A stretch of DNA of 64,000 nt from AG2 sp036493735 (GCA_036493735.1 DASXPH010000093.1:1-64000); one strand, 5' to 3'. Positions 50,169 through 59,956 are shown, counted from the stretch's first letter. Notes: generated by a model not told the origin, from the letters alone. Program-made: numbers and translations.

Positions 50169-52217
50169 TCAGAAGGTGGTCCGCAGGGTCGTGAAGACTG
50201 CTCTCGGCTGGCCGGGATCGACGACATGTCCGGCAACCAACTCCGGGTAGGCGCGATCGAACACATTCCGCACGCCAATCTCCAGCCGCACGGCGCCCCA
50301 CTGTGCCGAGCCGCTCACGTGGGCGAGACCATAGGCGCCGAGCACCACGCCCGGCTCGTCGAATGGCGAGTACGGGCCCACCCAGTTACCGGCGAATCGC
50401 AAGCGCCACCAGCTGCGCGCCGGGGCTAGCTCCAGCGCGGCGGCGCCGATGTACTTCGCCGTGTTGTAGACGCGCAGACCGTCCAGCACTGCCGGCGGTT
50501 CGGTCTCGTCCTCCGAGACGGCGGTGAGGTGGCGATAGCGCGCGTCGAGGAACGTCCAGTTCGTCGTCACGGCCGCGATGGGGCCGACAGGGACCCGCGC
50601 GTCGAGCTCCAGCCCCTGACGCCGACTCGCCCCGCCATTGTTTGCTTCGCCGGTGAGCGGGTTGAAGGTTTGCTCATTGCTCACGTTCATGCGGAACAGC
50701 GCGGCGGTCAGGCTCAACGCCTGCCGACTCGCGACGGCGTCGTACTTGAGTCCCGTCTCGTAGTTCCACAGGACGACCGGCGCGAGCGCCGGATCGCTGA
50801 TGATGCCGTCGCTCGAACGAAAGCCACGCGACGTGTTGGCATAGACGCCAAGGCCCGACGTGACATGGACCAGCGCGCCGACCTTCGGCGAGAACACACC
50901 ATGACTCGCGCTGGTGCTGACGTCCCCATCCGGCGTGCTAGTGGTACCCAGCTCGTCGAAGCGGGCGCCGAGATCGAAGCGCAGCCGATCGGTGAAGTCA
51001 TAGTGCGACTGCGCGAAGAGCGCGCCGGACAGCTGACGGCCGGTGACGAGGGTGTTGATCGAGTCGCGAACGCGAGACGTCGTGAAGTAGTTCTCGTAGT
51101 GCGAGCGGTCCCACCGCTCCTCGGTACCGATGGTGAGCTCGCCGCGCTCGGCCTCCCAGGTGAGTGCGCTCGTTAGGCCGTAGCCGTCCCGATGATCTTC
51201 CTCCTCCGTCTGGCTCCCCGAGCCCTCGAACCGGCCGCCGGCGGGCGGAATCGTGAGAAAGAGCTGCCAACGGCCCTGGGTCGCGTACGCGGTCGTGCGC
51301 CAAAGGAGCGAATTCGCCATCCAGCGAAGACTCACACGCTCCTGGCCCCGCTGCTTGAATCCGCCGTCGCTGGAGTTGGAGACGATGTCGTAATTGTGGT
51401 CCGTGAATTCCTGCTCGCTCAGAAAGCCGGCCGAGCGCCAGCGCGTCCCGTATGCCTCGGCGCCGGCATCTATCGTCCAGCCGGGCGCGATATCGTGGAC
51501 GATGCGAGCGTGCCCCTGCCCGAGATCGAAGCCGGCGTTAGGCCGAAAGCCGTCTTCATGTTGGTATCGAGCGCCGATGACGCCACCACCACGCGCGCCG
51601 TGATCGAAACCCGTGAGGAGCATCGCGTCGCCACGCCCGAACGACCCACCTTCGGCACTGAACTGCGTGCCCTGCATCCGCTCGAGCGTGCGCACATTCA
51701 CGACGCCGGCGACGGCGAAGTTGCCGAACAGCGCACTGGTGGGCCCGCGAATGACGTCGATATCGCGCACGCCGCCAGGAAACAACACGCTGAAGTCGTT
51801 GTACCCCTCGGCGTGCCCGTTAACCGGTTCGTTGATCGGCACGCCGTCGATCCACAACGCGAGATCGGTCGAGTGGTCGGAGCTGAAGCCGCGCAGCGAT
51901 GCATCGGAGGCGAACCCGGGACCCTGCCCCTGCTCATGGACCTCGAGTCCGGCCGTCTGCCGAAGCAGATCGTAAGGGCTGTGAGACGGCGTAAGTTGAA
52001 TCGTCGCGGCGTCCACGTGCAGTGCGCCGACCGGCTCCGACCGCGCCGCGGGCGTGACGATGATATTGACCGGCTGAAGTACGGCGCGACGCAGCGAGTC
52101 GCGCGACGCGCTGTCCGGCTTCGGTGCGGGTTGCTGAGCCGCGGCCACCAAGGATGCGCCGGTGAGGATGGCGCAGGCGCCGGCCGCCGCGGCAGCCACG
52201 CGAAGGAACGTAGTCAT
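50169..52217 (-). CDS. TonB-dependent outer-membrane receptor
   Basis: A 682-residue receptor with a signal peptide (about 1-27). The plug domain (about 65-170) includes SPYDLLRQTAGLEVHEQGQGPG, SLRGFSSDHSTDLALWIDGVP and DIDVIRGPTSALFGNFAVAGVVNV. A beta-barrel of alternating aromatic strands follows and ends in the aromatic C terminus TLRTTF. The ligand is not evident: siderophores, metals or glycans are all possible. The upstream gene on the same strand encodes a small Cys/His-rich exported protein, which hints at a metal. The start at 52217 has CGGAAGATCC upstream. The 3' end meets the arginase-like stop with only 3 bases between. Confidence 0.92.
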   Translation of the reverse strand: MTTFLRVAAAAAGACAILTGASLVAAAQQPAPKPDSASRDSLRRAVLQPVNIIVTPAARSEPVGALHVDAATIQLTPSHSPYDLLRQTAGLEVHEQGQGPGFASDASLRGFSSDHSTDLALWIDGVPINEPVNGHAEGYNDFSVLFPGGVRDIDVIRGPTSALFGNFAVAGVVNVRTLERMQGTQFSAEGGSFGRGDAMLLTGFDHGARGGGVIGARYQHEDGFRPNAGFDLGQGHARIVHDIAPGWTIDAGAEAYGTRWRSAGFLSEQEFTDHNYDIVSNSSDGGFKQRGQERVSLRWMANSLLWRTTAYATQGRWQLFLTIPPAGGRFEGSGSQTEEEDHRDGYGLTSALTWEAERGELTIGTEERWDRSHYENYFTTSRVRDSINTLVTGRQLSGALFAQSHYDFTDRLRFDLGARFDELGTTSTPDGDVSTSASHGVFSPKVGALVHVTSGLGVYANTSRGFRSSDGIISDPALAPVVLWNYETGLKYDAVASRQALSLTAALFRMNVSNEQTFNPLTGEANNGGASRRQGLELDARVPVGPIAAVTTNWTFLDARYRHLTAVSEDETEPPAVLDGLRVYNTAKYIGAAALELAPARSWWRLRFAGNWVGPYSPFDEPGVVLGAYGLAHVSGSAQWGAVRLEIGVRNVFDRAYPELVAGHVVDPGQPRAVFTTLRTTF

Positions 52218-52360
52218 TGGATCTTCGGAAGGACGTGAGCGCGGCGCCGCTCAGTTGCTCGCGCCTGTCGCGCCCGAGCACCCAAAGGCGCCACGTGAGC
52301 GCGGCGAACGGCCACCGCGTTAGGCAGCCACGACGCCCGAGTGGCGCCGCGGCGTGTGCG

Positions 52361-52714
52361 TCAACCGAAGATGACCGGCGGTCCGATGGCGGGGGGAAGG
52401 ACGAGCTGGACGTCGGCGGAGTACGCGCGAATCTCGACCGCGAGCTCCGGCTCGACGAAGGCAACGACGCGCGCCGGCACGAAGGTGGGCGAGGTTGCGA
52501 GCCGCGCTCCGACGGCGGGACAGCAAGCACCCGGGCAGGTGCAGCAATGATGCGCCGACTGCGGCATCGAGCCGTGGTGCGATGCATGGGACGCCGGCAT
52601 CGCCGTATCGTGGACCGGGCAGGCGTGCAGCGCTGCCGGGTCGGCGGCGAAGACCGCCAGCCAGCAACCGAGCAGCAGCGAGGCTGCGCGCTGAATCCAC
52701 GATGCGTTGCGCAT
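52361..52714 (-). CDS. small Cys/His-rich exported protein (possible metal binder)
   Basis: A 117-residue protein with a signal peptide (MRNASWIQRAASLLLGCWLAVFAA). The mature part is rich in His, Cys and Met (HACPVHDTAMPASHASHHGS, HHCCTCPGACCPA), which suggests a copper- or other soft-metal-binding site in the periplasm, as in DUF2946-like proteins. The C-terminal half is hydrophobic beta strands (FVPARVVAFVEPELAVEIRA). It lies 143 bases upstream of the TonB receptor on the same strand, so they may be one operon concerned with metal uptake. The function is inferred from composition only. Confidence 0.6.
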   Translation of the reverse strand: MRNASWIQRAASLLLGCWLAVFAADPAALHACPVHDTAMPASHASHHGSMPQSAHHCCTCPGACCPAVGARLATSPTFVPARVVAFVEPELAVEIRAYSADVQLVLPPAIGPPVIFG

Positions 52715-52765
52715 TGTCGTTTCGAACTTACCGGCCGGACGCGGCTGATAAAAGACAGGCAATCG

Positions 52766-52798
52766 TAAAAAAAAGCGGACGCGATTGCGTCCGCTCAG
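52766..52798 (-). terminator. Rho-independent terminator on the minus strand
   Basis: A 9-bp perfect stem (52774-52782 with 52787-52795) is followed on the minus strand by eight T residues, downstream of the lipoprotein gene that ends at 52831. Confidence 0.85.
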
Positions 52799-52830
52799 TG
52801 AATCCCCTGTTCGTCTTTTGGTTCGCCGGC

Positions 52831-53487
52831 TCAGTTGGTAATCGGAAGGCGATTCGGGATTCTTGGGATGGGATAGGCGGGATAGCCGGACCCAGGATAG
52901 CTCGAGGGGGGACGTCGGTGACGACCATCGCTGCGCGGATCGCAGTGATCGCCATCTACCACACCACCTCGGATCACGGCGCCGAAGATAACGCCGATGA
53001 CGGTGCCGATGCCGCCACCGTCACCAGATCCGGCGCTCGAGCCACCACCATCACGTCCCGGTGCGCCCTGGCCAGCGCTCGGGTTCGCCGGGCTGGAAGA
53101 CGGACGGGGCACCGCCGGCGCTGGTGCTTCGGTCGTGGGCGCCGGCTCGGGAGAAGGCGCTTGCGACACTTCCTGAACTGTCGGCTGGGCAGCCTCGGCC
53201 GCAGCGGTATTTTCTGGGGAGGCCTTTACGGTCGGCGCCTTCGAGCGGACCGCCTTGGGACCGGATGCCTTCCTGAGCACCTTGGCCGGAGCCGGCGCGC
53301 TCTGCTCACCGATCTCGGTGAGGGCGAAGCCCTTGCCCGCCTGCTGCGATGCGAGGTTCAGATCCGACGTCGAGGCCGCCTGAAGATCCCGTTTGAGATC
53401 GTCAGTCATCGCCCTATTCGGCTGATTCCTGCCGCAAGCCGCCAGCACCGCTGCTGACAGACCAACTGCGAGCATCGAGGATCTCAT
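52831..53487 (-). CDS. lipoprotein with Pro/Gly-rich low-complexity region
   Basis: A 218-residue lipoprotein; the signal MRSSMLAVGLSAAVLAAC gives lipidated Cys18. The mature region has a short helix (TDDLKRDLQAAST), a Pro/Ala/Glu/Thr-rich linker, Gly-rich DGGGSSAGSGDGGG and a hydrophobic GTVIGVIFGAVIRGGV. The C-terminal tail is Arg/Pro/Tyr rich (YPGSGYPAYPIPRIPN). The longer frame upstream to 53589 lacks a ribosome site. No family is recognised; the Gly/hydrophobic segment could insert into a membrane. A strong terminator follows. Confidence 0.6.
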   Translation of the reverse strand: MRSSMLAVGLSAAVLAACGRNQPNRAMTDDLKRDLQAASTSDLNLASQQAGKGFALTEIGEQSAPAPAKVLRKASGPKAVRSKAPTVKASPENTAAAEAAQPTVQEVSQAPSPEPAPTTEAPAPAVPRPSSSPANPSAGQGAPGRDGGGSSAGSGDGGGIGTVIGVIFGAVIRGGVVDGDHCDPRSDGRHRRPPSSYPGSGYPAYPIPRIPNRLPITN

Positions 53488-53760
53488 GACCGTGCGCACG
53501 TGTGCCTCCAAAGCGAGAGCGTACCCTCGAGTGCGGTGGGTAGTGGCTGCACTCGAGCGTCGCGGCCTTCTATAAAGCACTCGGCGCACCAGTGCCTAAC
53601 TAGAGCATTCCGCGGTTAAGTCCAGAAATCTTGGAATTTGCGTCCCCATTCCGAGACTGGAACGTGCAGCTGTGAGGACAGCAGTGTCCGCCGCAACGGT
53701 ACGGATCACTCGGGTATAACGAGGGACTCCTCACGGCGCTTTTCCTGAACGAGACTCGCG
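53488..53760. promoter_or_regulatory. divergent intergenic region with 9-bp dyad
   Basis: This 273-base region holds the divergent promoters of two lipoprotein genes. CTCGAGTGC (53526-53534) is repeated inverted as GCACTCGAG (53549-53557), a possible regulator site. TATAAA near 53571 and TATAAC near 53715 are promoter-like, the latter about 45 bases before the plus-strand start. No other feature is seen. Confidence 0.4.
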
Positions 53761-54303
53761 ATGCGATCGATGAAGACCCGCTGGAGCTCGACGGTCCTTT
53801 TTCTGGCCGCGCTTGCAGGTTGTTCAACGCAAGCGACGGATCTGACGCCAGCCGAGCGCGGTGCCATCGCACATGACATCGAAGCGAAGGTGCGTGATGC
53901 ATACGATCTGTCCAAACCAGGGGCAGAGCAGAAAATGTTGGCACTCTACGCCGATACTGGCCGCATCGTGTCGACATCAGCGGGTCGCGCAATCGCTTCA
54001 CGCGACACGATCGCCGAGGGCATTCGACTGTTCTGGGTGAACGTCGGGTCGAACATGAAGGACCCGAAGTGGATCTGGACGCACACGTATGTGGACGTTC
54101 TCTCGCCGAACTCGGCGGTGTTCACCGGTACGTACCGCGTGCCGCACCTTACCCCTCGCGGCGAGCCGCATGAGATCGATGGCGCGATGACACTGGTGTT
54201 TGCTAAGCGGGCTGGAAAATGGGGCGTCGTTCAGGAGCACCTGTCCGACGCGCCGCCCTTGCAGTCACCGATGCCGATGGATTCGACCATGAAAATGAAG
54301 TGA
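53761..54303 (+). CDS. SnoaL/NTF2-like lipoprotein
   Basis: A 180-residue protein with a lipoprotein signal (VLFLAALAGC, Cys about 21). The mature domain is an NTF2-like cone: helices ERGAIAHDIEAKVRDAYDL and AEQKMLALYADTGRIV, strands with KWIWTHTYVDVLSPNSAVFTGTYRVPH and MTLVFAKRAGKWGVVQEH. It is the second such protein in the window (the other is at 6367). Function cannot be inferred: the fold serves dehydratases, isomerases and binding proteins. The second Met (53770) is an alternative start. It ends just before a short iteron shared with the convergent GGT gene. Confidence 0.75.
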   Translation: MRSMKTRWSSTVLFLAALAGCSTQATDLTPAERGAIAHDIEAKVRDAYDLSKPGAEQKMLALYADTGRIVSTSAGRAIASRDTIAEGIRLFWVNVGSNMKDPKWIWTHTYVDVLSPNSAVFTGTYRVPHLTPRGEPHEIDGAMTLVFAKRAGKWGVVQEHLSDAPPLQSPMPMDSTMKMK

Positions 54304-54307
54304 AGTC

Positions 54308-54328
54308 GGCCATCACCGACCACCACTT
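54308..54328. repeat. short boundary iteron between convergent genes
   Basis: CATCACCGACCACCAC on the plus strand; on the minus strand the GGT stop TAA leads directly into TAAGTGGTGGTCGGTGATGG, the G-rich polarity seen after other stops. Confidence 0.6.
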
Positions 54329-57158
54329 AGTGTATTGCTCCTGCCGCGCCTGCTCGGCGCGGGTCCGCGCCCGCGGTCACGACCCCATCCCCGATCGTGA
54401 GCGCGGCGCCGTAGCCCTCGCGTAACTCGCCGATCAGGGACACCAGCCGTGGGTGGTAGCCCAGGGAGACGAGCCGTCGGATCACGGTTGGGGAAAAGCC
54501 GTCCTCCATTTCGACTGTGAGGCCATCGCTTCCGCGGAAGCCAGGAAGGAAGCGAGGAAGCTCGAGGGCGGCCTGGGCGTCGAGATGCTCGTCGATGATG
54601 CCGACCAGTGTTTGGTACACGGCGGAGGTGATCCAGGCGTTACCAGCAGCACCGACGGCCGCGACGGGCCTGGGCTTCCGGCCGGCCTCGGAGCGAAACA
54701 GGATCGTCGGCGCGATCGTGCTACCGTGGCGGGCAAAGGGAAGGCGCGCGCCGTAGGCGTTCGGGTCGGTCGAGTAGGACGCGAGCTTGTCATTGTAGAT
54801 GAAGCCGAGGCCGGGCGTCACGTAGAAGCTGCCGCCCCACGTGCCCAACGTTTGCGTCACGGCAACCACGTTCCCGTCCGCGTCCGCAACCATGAACGCG
54901 GTTGTGCCGGTGGAGTGGTGATAGCGCAGCGAGTCACCCTCGCCATCGTTGCCGTCGGTCGGCTTCGGCGCCGCGCACGGCAGCGAGTCACCGCGGAGAA
55001 CATCGGGGCTGAGTGCCTTGTTCGGATCGAAACAGCGCCAGCGGGCACGCGCGGTGTCCCGACTGGTGAATGGGTCGAGGTTGACCGGCCAGAGGCCCGG
55101 GTCGGCGATGCGATTGCGACTCGAAGGAACGAGCAACCACGCGGAAAGCATGGCGTGCAGCGTCGCCGCATCCTCGGTGTAGGGCTTGGGCTCCTTGAAT
55201 TGCTCGAGCAGGTTCAACGTACCCACGAGCTGGGCGCCACCCGCGACCGGGGGCGCGCTCGAGTAGAGTGTGTAGCCGCGATAGCTCCCGGCGACGGGCT
55301 CGCGCTCCGCGGCGTAGTAGCGCGCGAGATCGCTGAGCTGCATCGCGTTGCCCCGGTTCCGGAGGTCGGCGACGATGCGGCGCGCAATCTCGCCGCGATA
55401 GAAGGCGTCGTCGCCGCCATGCGCGATCTGCTCGAGGGTCCAGGCGAGATCGGGATTTCGGAGCGTGTCACCGGCGTGGAGGGGCTGACCGTTGCGGAAG
55501 AAGAGCGCTCGGGAGCCTTCGTACTTGAGAAAATGCTCACGCTCGGTCGCAAGCGTTGTGGCGAGACCTTCGCTGACGACATATCCGTCGCGCGCGGCGC
55601 GAATGGCTGGGGCGACGATGTCGGCCCACGCGATCTTCCCGCTGCCGTACTTCGTCACGGCCAGGTGCATCGCCGCGACCGTGCCTGGCACGTTTGCGAG
55701 CACCGGACCGTCGTCGGGGAGCCGGCCATTTTGCAGCAAGCCGGCATTATCGAGTCCCGCTGCCTCGGGCACGCGCGACATGAACTCGATGAGCTGGGGA
55801 CTGGCCATGGTCGTGCGATAGACGAGCATCTCGCCATAGCCGCCGGGGCCACTCGCGTCCGGCTCGACGACGCCTAACGCGAACGACACGGCGGCGGCGG
55901 CGTCGACGACGTTGCCGCCTTTGCGCAGAATCTCCAGGCCCGCCTCGGTGGCTACCGGATGCGCGCTCGAGATCGCGACGCGGCCGGTCGCCGAAGCGCG
56001 ATACGGCGGCCGTTCGCGGAGCAGCGCGTGGAGGGTGCCTCGGAGCTCGTCGTCGTTAGGCGACGCGGCCACGCGCTTGCGATAGGAGCTCACGAGCGAC
56101 TGCCAGCGGCCGCGCGCGCCGGTCGCCGACGTACCTGCGTAGTACAGTCTCGTCGTCCTGGCGGCGAGCTCGTCGAGCGCGGCGAGGTTGTGCCGCGTGC
56201 GCTCGCTCTGCGCCAGGAAGGGAGCATGCGTTGCCGCCGATGCGGCCGCGAATCCCGCGTCGGGCGGAAGGGGCGCGTCAACCGACCAGAGGCCACCGCT
56301 GTCGCTCAGCAGATCGTGCGCCGCGCGGTCGCCGACGCGCTCCGGATCCCCGTTGTACGCGACGTCGTCGTCAGGCAGCTCGACCAGGGCGATGCGCCGG
56401 CCGTCGGGCGTCCAGGCGGAGGCGGCGTGACGCGTGCTCACGAGATTCGAATAGCGGCCGTCCAGTGGCACGATGTAAACTCCGCGTCGCGCGCCGCCGG
56501 CGGTGTACGTCAGGCGGTCGCCGTTAGGCGACCACGCCGGCCGTTCGATCGAGGGAGCATTCACGACGGTACTATCGGCGCCGCGCTGATCGGCGGCCGC
56601 AATGGATGAACGTACGACGAGCCGGCGTCCGGATTCCGCGATGACGACGTACGCAATGTGCGCGTTGTCAGGAGACAGCACTGGCCATCGCTCCGCGGAG
56701 CGGCCGTTCGTCAGGCGATGCTCGCTCCCGCCCGCGTCCCGCACCCAGATGCGCGATGCGCTCCCGCGCCCGCGGACGAAGAAGAGACGTCCATCGATGG
56801 CGGCCGTTGGCTCGCTCTCGTCCTCATCGCCGCCGAGGACGCGCGCCGGGGCGGCCACCGCGCCGCTGTCGCCGAGAGCCACCTGCCAGATGTCGAAGCT
56901 TCCGGCACGATTCGAGGAGAAGTACAGCGACTTGGCATCGGCTGACCATGCCGGCTCGCGATCCCACTCGGGCCCGCTCGTCAGCCGAGTCCACTTGCCG
57001 TCCGTGGAAACGATCCAGAGGTCCCCGCGCACACTGACGGCGAGCCTTCCGTCGGAGGCAAACGCGATGTTCTGCGCGCCCGCCACGGGCATCGAGGAAT
57101 TCTGCGCGCCCAGCGAGTACAGAGGCGCGAGGAGGAGAGCAAGGAAGGCGCGTCGCAT
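54327..57158 (-). CDS. propeller-fused gamma-glutamyltranspeptidase
   Basis: A 943-residue exported protein with a signal peptide (MRRAFLALLLAPLYSLGAQ). The N-terminal 380 residues are a TolB/WD40-like propeller (PD40-type repeats such as IAFASDGRLAVSVRGDLWIVS, PAWSADAKSLYFSSNRAGSF, PVLSPDNAHIAYVV). From about 400 a gamma-glutamyltranspeptidase follows: SSAHPVATEAGLEILRKGGNVVDAA, GPGGYGEMLVY, and the autocleavage site HSTGTTAFMVADADGN where Thr752 would become the N-terminal nucleophile of the small subunit. GGT transfers or hydrolyses gamma-glutamyl groups of glutathione and related peptides. The fused propeller is uncommon in GGTs I know and may target or regulate it. The start at 57158 is preferred over 57194. 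Confidence 0.85.
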   Translation of the reverse strand: MRRAFLALLLAPLYSLGAQNSSMPVAGAQNIAFASDGRLAVSVRGDLWIVSTDGKWTRLTSGPEWDREPAWSADAKSLYFSSNRAGSFDIWQVALGDSGAVAAPARVLGGDEDESEPTAAIDGRLFFVRGRGSASRIWVRDAGGSEHRLTNGRSAERWPVLSPDNAHIAYVVIAESGRRLVVRSSIAAADQRGADSTVVNAPSIERPAWSPNGDRLTYTAGGARRGVYIVPLDGRYSNLVSTRHAASAWTPDGRRIALVELPDDDVAYNGDPERVGDRAAHDLLSDSGGLWSVDAPLPPDAGFAAASAATHAPFLAQSERTRHNLAALDELAARTTRLYYAGTSATGARGRWQSLVSSYRKRVAASPNDDELRGTLHALLRERPPYRASATGRVAISSAHPVATEAGLEILRKGGNVVDAAAAVSFALGVVEPDASGPGGYGEMLVYRTTMASPQLIEFMSRVPEAAGLDNAGLLQNGRLPDDGPVLANVPGTVAAMHLAVTKYGSGKIAWADIVAPAIRAARDGYVVSEGLATTLATEREHFLKYEGSRALFFRNGQPLHAGDTLRNPDLAWTLEQIAHGGDDAFYRGEIARRIVADLRNRGNAMQLSDLARYYAAEREPVAGSYRGYTLYSSAPPVAGGAQLVGTLNLLEQFKEPKPYTEDAATLHAMLSAWLLVPSSRNRIADPGLWPVNLDPFTSRDTARARWRCFDPNKALSPDVLRGDSLPCAAPKPTDGNDGEGDSLRYHHSTGTTAFMVADADGNVVAVTQTLGTWGGSFYVTPGLGFIYNDKLASYSTDPNAYGARLPFARHGSTIAPTILFRSEAGRKPRPVAAVGAAGNAWITSAVYQTLVGIIDEHLDAQAALELPRFLPGFRGSDGLTVEMEDGFSPTVIRRLVSLGYHPRLVSLIGELREGYGAALTIGDGVVTAGADPRRAGAAGAIH

Positions 57159-57247
57159 GGGCTGGAACTTCGAGGAGCACGCGGCACGTCGCAACTGGAA
57201 GTGGCGTACGCGCGTCGCTCAAACCCTCGGACCATCCATAACCAGCT

Positions 57248-59956
57248 TCAGTCTGCTCTCAGCGCCACATTCGGATCGACATGCGTCGCGCGCCGCGCCG
57301 GGATGACGCTCGCGAGAACGGCCACGCCGAGGAGGGTGAATGCCGCGGCCCCGTAGACGAGTGGATCCTTCGGCGACACGCGGTAGAGCAGTGGCGCGAT
57401 GAACTTCCCGGCGACGAGGGCGATGGTGCCACCGATCAGAATGCCGGCCGTGGCAACCCGAAGGCCACCACCGACGACGAGCCGAAGCACGTCTCCATTC
57501 CGAGCGCCGAGGGCAATGCGGACGCCGAGCTCATGGCTCCGCTGCGTCACGTTGTAAGCGATGACGCTGTACAGACCAACAGCGGCGAGAAGAAGCGCGA
57601 GCAGGCCGAAGAGCGCGAACATGGTCGCGCCGAGCTCCCACGAGCGAAGCTCGCCATCGAGCACTTTACGGAGGGGCAGCACCGAGATGTAGGACACGCC
57701 AGGCATCCCGCGCTGGAGCTCACGTCGCACGGTGTTGGCGAGCGCTGTCGCGTCCCCATGCGTGCGTACCATGAGCCTGCTCCCGATACCGCCCGTTTGC
57801 ATGAGCGGCGAGTAGTACTGCGTTCTCGGCGGGTCGGTCAGATTTCGGTCGACGATGTTCGAGGCGATGCCCACCACCGTGGAGCAGGGCACGGTGTCGG
57901 CGCTGATGCGCAAGCATTGACCCAACGCATCGGCTTTGGGCCAGAGCTTTCGCGCCATGGCCTCACTGACAATGGTCACGCGCGGCGCACCATCGCGATC
58001 GGCGTCAGTGAAACCGCGACCACGGATGATGCGGGCACCCATCGTCGCGAAGTAGCCTGGCGTCACGGTGTTATACAAGTAGTCACCATGGATCGAATCA
58101 CGCGATTGCGTGAAGAGATCCTCGGTCCAGCTCCAGTAAAAAGGCACGCCGTTGGTGCTGGCTGCGTTCTCCACCCCCGGAATGGCTCGGGCACGCGCGA
58201 CGAGATCGCGGCTGAGTGCGACCTGCGCCGCTGAGTCGAGCTTCATGCCTCGCATCTCGGCAGAAACGAACAGCAGCTGCTCAGTGTCGTAGCCCAGGTC
58301 GACCGCGTGCACGTTATGCAGGCTGCGAACGAAGAGTCCTGCGCCGACGAGCAGGACCACGGACAGCGCTCCTTGCAAAACGAGAAGGGCCATGCGCGTC
58401 CGCGAACGATGGTACGTGCCCTCGCGCGCGCCGGCTTTGAGAGACGCAGTGACGTCGGTGCGGCGTGCAAACAGGGCCGGCGCGATGCCGGTGAGGATGC
58501 CGACGGAAATCGCCGCCGCCGCCGTGAACAGCAGAACGCGACTGTCCGCGAGCACGGATGGCCATTCGACGTCGGGAAGTATCGCTTTACGCAGCAGCGT
58601 GCCGCCCCAGCGCGCGACGAGCAGTCCGGCCGCGGCGCCGAGCAGTGCCAGCACCATGCTCTCGGTAAGCAACTGAACGAGCAGCCGACCGCGGCTCACG
58701 CCTAACGCGACGCGCACGGCGATCTCACGACGGCGCCGGAACGAGCGCGCGAGCAACAAGTTGGCGACATTGGCGCAGGCGATGAGCAGCACGATGAGCG
58801 AGACCCCCACGAGCCAGGTGGCAACCTTCGAGCTGTTTCCCTGTCTCGGACCGCGGTCGGGGAGCACCGACGCTGCGATCGCACGGGGCCGCGCGATGTC
58901 AATTGGGGTAGCGCGCTGCTGCGCCAGATAGCTCCGCCGAAACGCGCTGGTGAGGTCTGCGCTTGCCGCCTCCACGCTCACGCCCGGCTTTCGCAGCGCG
59001 AGCATCGCCATCCAGGTCATGTTGTGGGTCGTGTACCATTTCGACGCATCGACTCCGGAGATGCCGGCAAAGATGTCGTGGACACCACTCGTGATCGGGA
59101 TGAACGCGATGGGCCCGACCTGATCGGCACCAACGAAGGCACGCGGCGTGACGCCGATAATCGTGTAGCTGTGCCTGCCTAACGAAATCGACTGGCCAAG
59201 GGCGTCGGCCCGACCGCCGTAGTGGGATTGCCAGTAGCCGTAAGCGAGCACGGCGACCGCGTCACCTTCCGGGATGTGGTCCTCGGATGGACCGAAGTAG
59301 CGGCCAAGGGCGGGCGGGGCATCGAAGAAAGGCCAGAAGCTCGCGCTCACCATGCCGACGCGCTTCTCGGTCGTTTCCTCGCCCGTGCCGACGGCGAGGT
59401 CGTAATAGAAGAACGCGGCGGTACGGCTGAACGAAGTCGTGTACTTGGTGAGGTCCAGGTAGCGGGTGTAGCTCATGTTGGCCGACGTGTAGTCGCGCCC
59501 GCCGTCGTTGTAACTGAGATACACGAGGTTCGTGCGCGACGGCGTGGCAAGGTACGCCGGAGGGCGGAAGAGCAGGCGATCGATGATGCCGAACATCGTC
59601 GCGTTCGCGCCGACGCCTAACGCAAGCGCGAGAACGACGACGAGGGTGAAGCCGCGTGCGGCGCGGAGTCCGCGAATGGCGTACCTGAGGTCCTGGCCAA
59701 TCGCGCTGAACCAGTCGGCGCGTCGGTCCCGCTCGGCACGTGAACGGTCGATTGCCTCGAGGCGGTCGCGGGTGCGCTCGACATCGCCGAAGCGGCGCTC
59801 GGCCTCGCGCCGCGCGCCGGACTCGCTCATTCCCTGGCTCATGTAGTGTTTGACCGTCATCTCGAAGTGGAAGCGCAGCTCGTCGTCCACGGCGCGCGCA
59901 ACGCGGCCCGGCCCGAGTTCGAGCCGGAAGAGTCGACGAATCCCGCGCGGGAGCAC
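57248..59956 (-). CDS. ADOP-type MacB/FtsX permease (with PadR partner)
   Basis: A 902-residue duplicated permease. The N-terminal domain (RVARAVDDELRFHFEMTVKH, EAERRFGDVERTRDRLEAI) is related to that of the first ADOP protein in this window. Membrane helices are at 103-125 (FTLVVVLALALGVGANATMF) and in the FtsX blocks, ending IPARRATHVDPNVALRAD. It shares order and partner with the pair at 12577-15599, so the two are probably paralogous operons. The start is GTG at 59956, directly after an iteron; no ribosome site is visible. The PadR gene lies 36 bases upstream. Confidence 0.9.
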   Translation of the reverse strand: MLPRGIRRLFRLELGPGRVARAVDDELRFHFEMTVKHYMSQGMSESGARREAERRFGDVERTRDRLEAIDRSRAERDRRADWFSAIGQDLRYAIRGLRAARGFTLVVVLALALGVGANATMFGIIDRLLFRPPAYLATPSRTNLVYLSYNDGGRDYTSANMSYTRYLDLTKYTTSFSRTAAFFYYDLAVGTGEETTEKRVGMVSASFWPFFDAPPALGRYFGPSEDHIPEGDAVAVLAYGYWQSHYGGRADALGQSISLGRHSYTIIGVTPRAFVGADQVGPIAFIPITSGVHDIFAGISGVDASKWYTTHNMTWMAMLALRKPGVSVEAASADLTSAFRRSYLAQQRATPIDIARPRAIAASVLPDRGPRQGNSSKVATWLVGVSLIVLLIACANVANLLLARSFRRRREIAVRVALGVSRGRLLVQLLTESMVLALLGAAAGLLVARWGGTLLRKAILPDVEWPSVLADSRVLLFTAAAAISVGILTGIAPALFARRTDVTASLKAGAREGTYHRSRTRMALLVLQGALSVVLLVGAGLFVRSLHNVHAVDLGYDTEQLLFVSAEMRGMKLDSAAQVALSRDLVARARAIPGVENAASTNGVPFYWSWTEDLFTQSRDSIHGDYLYNTVTPGYFATMGARIIRGRGFTDADRDGAPRVTIVSEAMARKLWPKADALGQCLRISADTVPCSTVVGIASNIVDRNLTDPPRTQYYSPLMQTGGIGSRLMVRTHGDATALANTVRRELQRGMPGVSYISVLPLRKVLDGELRSWELGATMFALFGLLALLLAAVGLYSVIAYNVTQRSHELGVRIALGARNGDVLRLVVGGGLRVATAGILIGGTIALVAGKFIAPLLYRVSPKDPLVYGAAAFTLLGVAVLASVIPARRATHVDPNVALRAD

